Positions 5,534-5,845 of a DNA stretch of 5,845 nucleotides are shown one piece after another. Within the stretch, counting starts at the first letter, position 1, and the number at the start of each line of letters is the position of its first letter. Under the pieces are notes generated by a model. That model did no database searches, was not told where the DNA came from, and was given only the letters and a program-made list of their open reading frames with translations. Origin of the DNA: DAOTUL01 sp034437435 (GTDB lineage Bacteria > Chloroflexota > Anaerolineae > Aggregatilineales > Phototrophicaceae); assembly GCA_964417785.1 (NCBI GenBank), contig CAYQJO010000266.1, positions 1-5,845 on the forward strand. Reading direction: 5' to 3'. Both the position numbers and the translations under genes were made by a program.

Positions 5534-5845
5534 CTTCACCGGCATTTGCGAATTCCCGGGTCGTTTTCCTGTAATGCAATAGAAACCAGAATTCAATGCA
5601 TGGCATTGTTTCGCAAATGATTACTTCTTGTTGCTGTCTGTACTTCTTTTTGAGAACATTAAATTTGGATGTTTTGTTTTGATTTACCACGGTATCATAG
5701 TCAGTGAAATACACTATCAAATCGCACCCACCAGATAACAGCTCATCTATTTTTGTTTCAGCACGTTCGATGGTAATATCGTTAAAAAGAGAAGGATAAA
5801 CTGAGTACCTGTATCCTTTGATGGCTTTTAAATGATACAGGTAAT
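5499..5845 (-). CDS. RloB-like protein, 3' part (5' end outside the window), C-terminally truncated
   Basis: The frame enters from the right window edge and gives 114 residues, starting YLYHLKAIKGYRYSVYPSLF and ending QLKQHIEA before TAA at 5499-5501. Family landmarks of RloB are CDLIVYFTDYDTV (about 40-52) and the signature ICETMPCIEFWFLLHY (about 77-92), equivalent to the usual NPCFE-W-LLHF block, followed by KTTREF (94-99). A TTG at 5720 is not the start, because recognisable sequence continues upstream. RloB proteins occur with an AAA-type ATPase (RloA) in restriction-modification and abortive-infection (AbiL-like) loci, so the partner gene should be sought beyond 5845 and just upstream of rloB. 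Normal members continue several dozen residues past REF. Here the protein stops where it meets the 3' end of the Abi-like gene, with which it overlaps 35 bp tail to tail. It is probably a truncated pseudogene or at best an impaired gene. Confidence 0.75.
   Translation of the reverse strand, partial: YLYHLKAIKGYRYSVYPSLFNDITIERAETKIDELLSGGCDLIVYFTDYDTVVNQNKTSKFNVLKKKYRQQQEVIICETMPCIEFWFLLHYRKTTREFANAGEVIQQLKQHIEA

Noticed and set aside
1..5845. tRNA, rRNA or CRISPR array
   Set aside because: No cloverleaf with a T-loop motif, no rRNA-like sequence and no regularly spaced direct repeats were seen by eye on either strand.

Overview
The window looks like an accessory stretch of a Bacteroidota chromosome. 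Three things point that way: a C-terminal type IX secretion (T9SS) sorting domain, AT-rich DNA, and start codons preceded by A/T-rich sequence instead of a Shine-Dalgarno motif. The species cannot be named from this sequence.

Left part (1-856): decayed coding sequence on the + strand. Positions 1-222 read as a protein tail interrupted by in-frame TGA codons. Positions 286-666 read as the end of a secreted protein whose T9SS sorting domain (424-666) is cut off by an in-frame TAA directly before its ATG. A compact nested inverted-repeat element (757-857) follows and ends three bases before the stop codon of the oppositely oriented operon.

Centre (861-4161, all minus strand): the only intact genes, in a tight three-gene operon. 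In transcription order these are a PLP-dependent DegT/DnrJ/EryC1/StrS aminotransferase, a Gfo/Idh/MocA NAD(P)-dependent oxidoreductase, and a divergent NagB/glucosamine-6-phosphate deaminase-like protein. The gaps are 11 and 35 bp. The set suggests interconversion of a sugar or cyclitol: oxidation to a keto group, transamination of that group, and an aldose-ketose isomerase/deaminase step. The substrate and the direction (synthesis or breakdown) cannot be read from the sequence. The first two genes parallel the NtdA/NtdC pair of kanosamine synthesis at the family level.

Upstream spacer (4162-4830): about 670 bp of AT-rich DNA with no convincing gene. It holds two palindromes sharing the half-site AACTGT/ACAGTT and a 12-bp-arm inverted repeat near the next gene.

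Right part (4831-5845): remnants of mobile and defence genes. They are an IS4-like transposase start with a nonsense codon and an apparent internal deletion, an Abi-like (Abi_2, HEPN-type) gene that has lost its middle but kept both ends in frame, and the 3' part of an RloB-like gene on the opposite strand. The last two overlap tail to tail and each seems to have lost its normal end, which suggests a recombination junction near 5500. Nothing here is clearly a new, complete system. The operon, the nested repeat element and the shortened Abi gene deserve the most attention.
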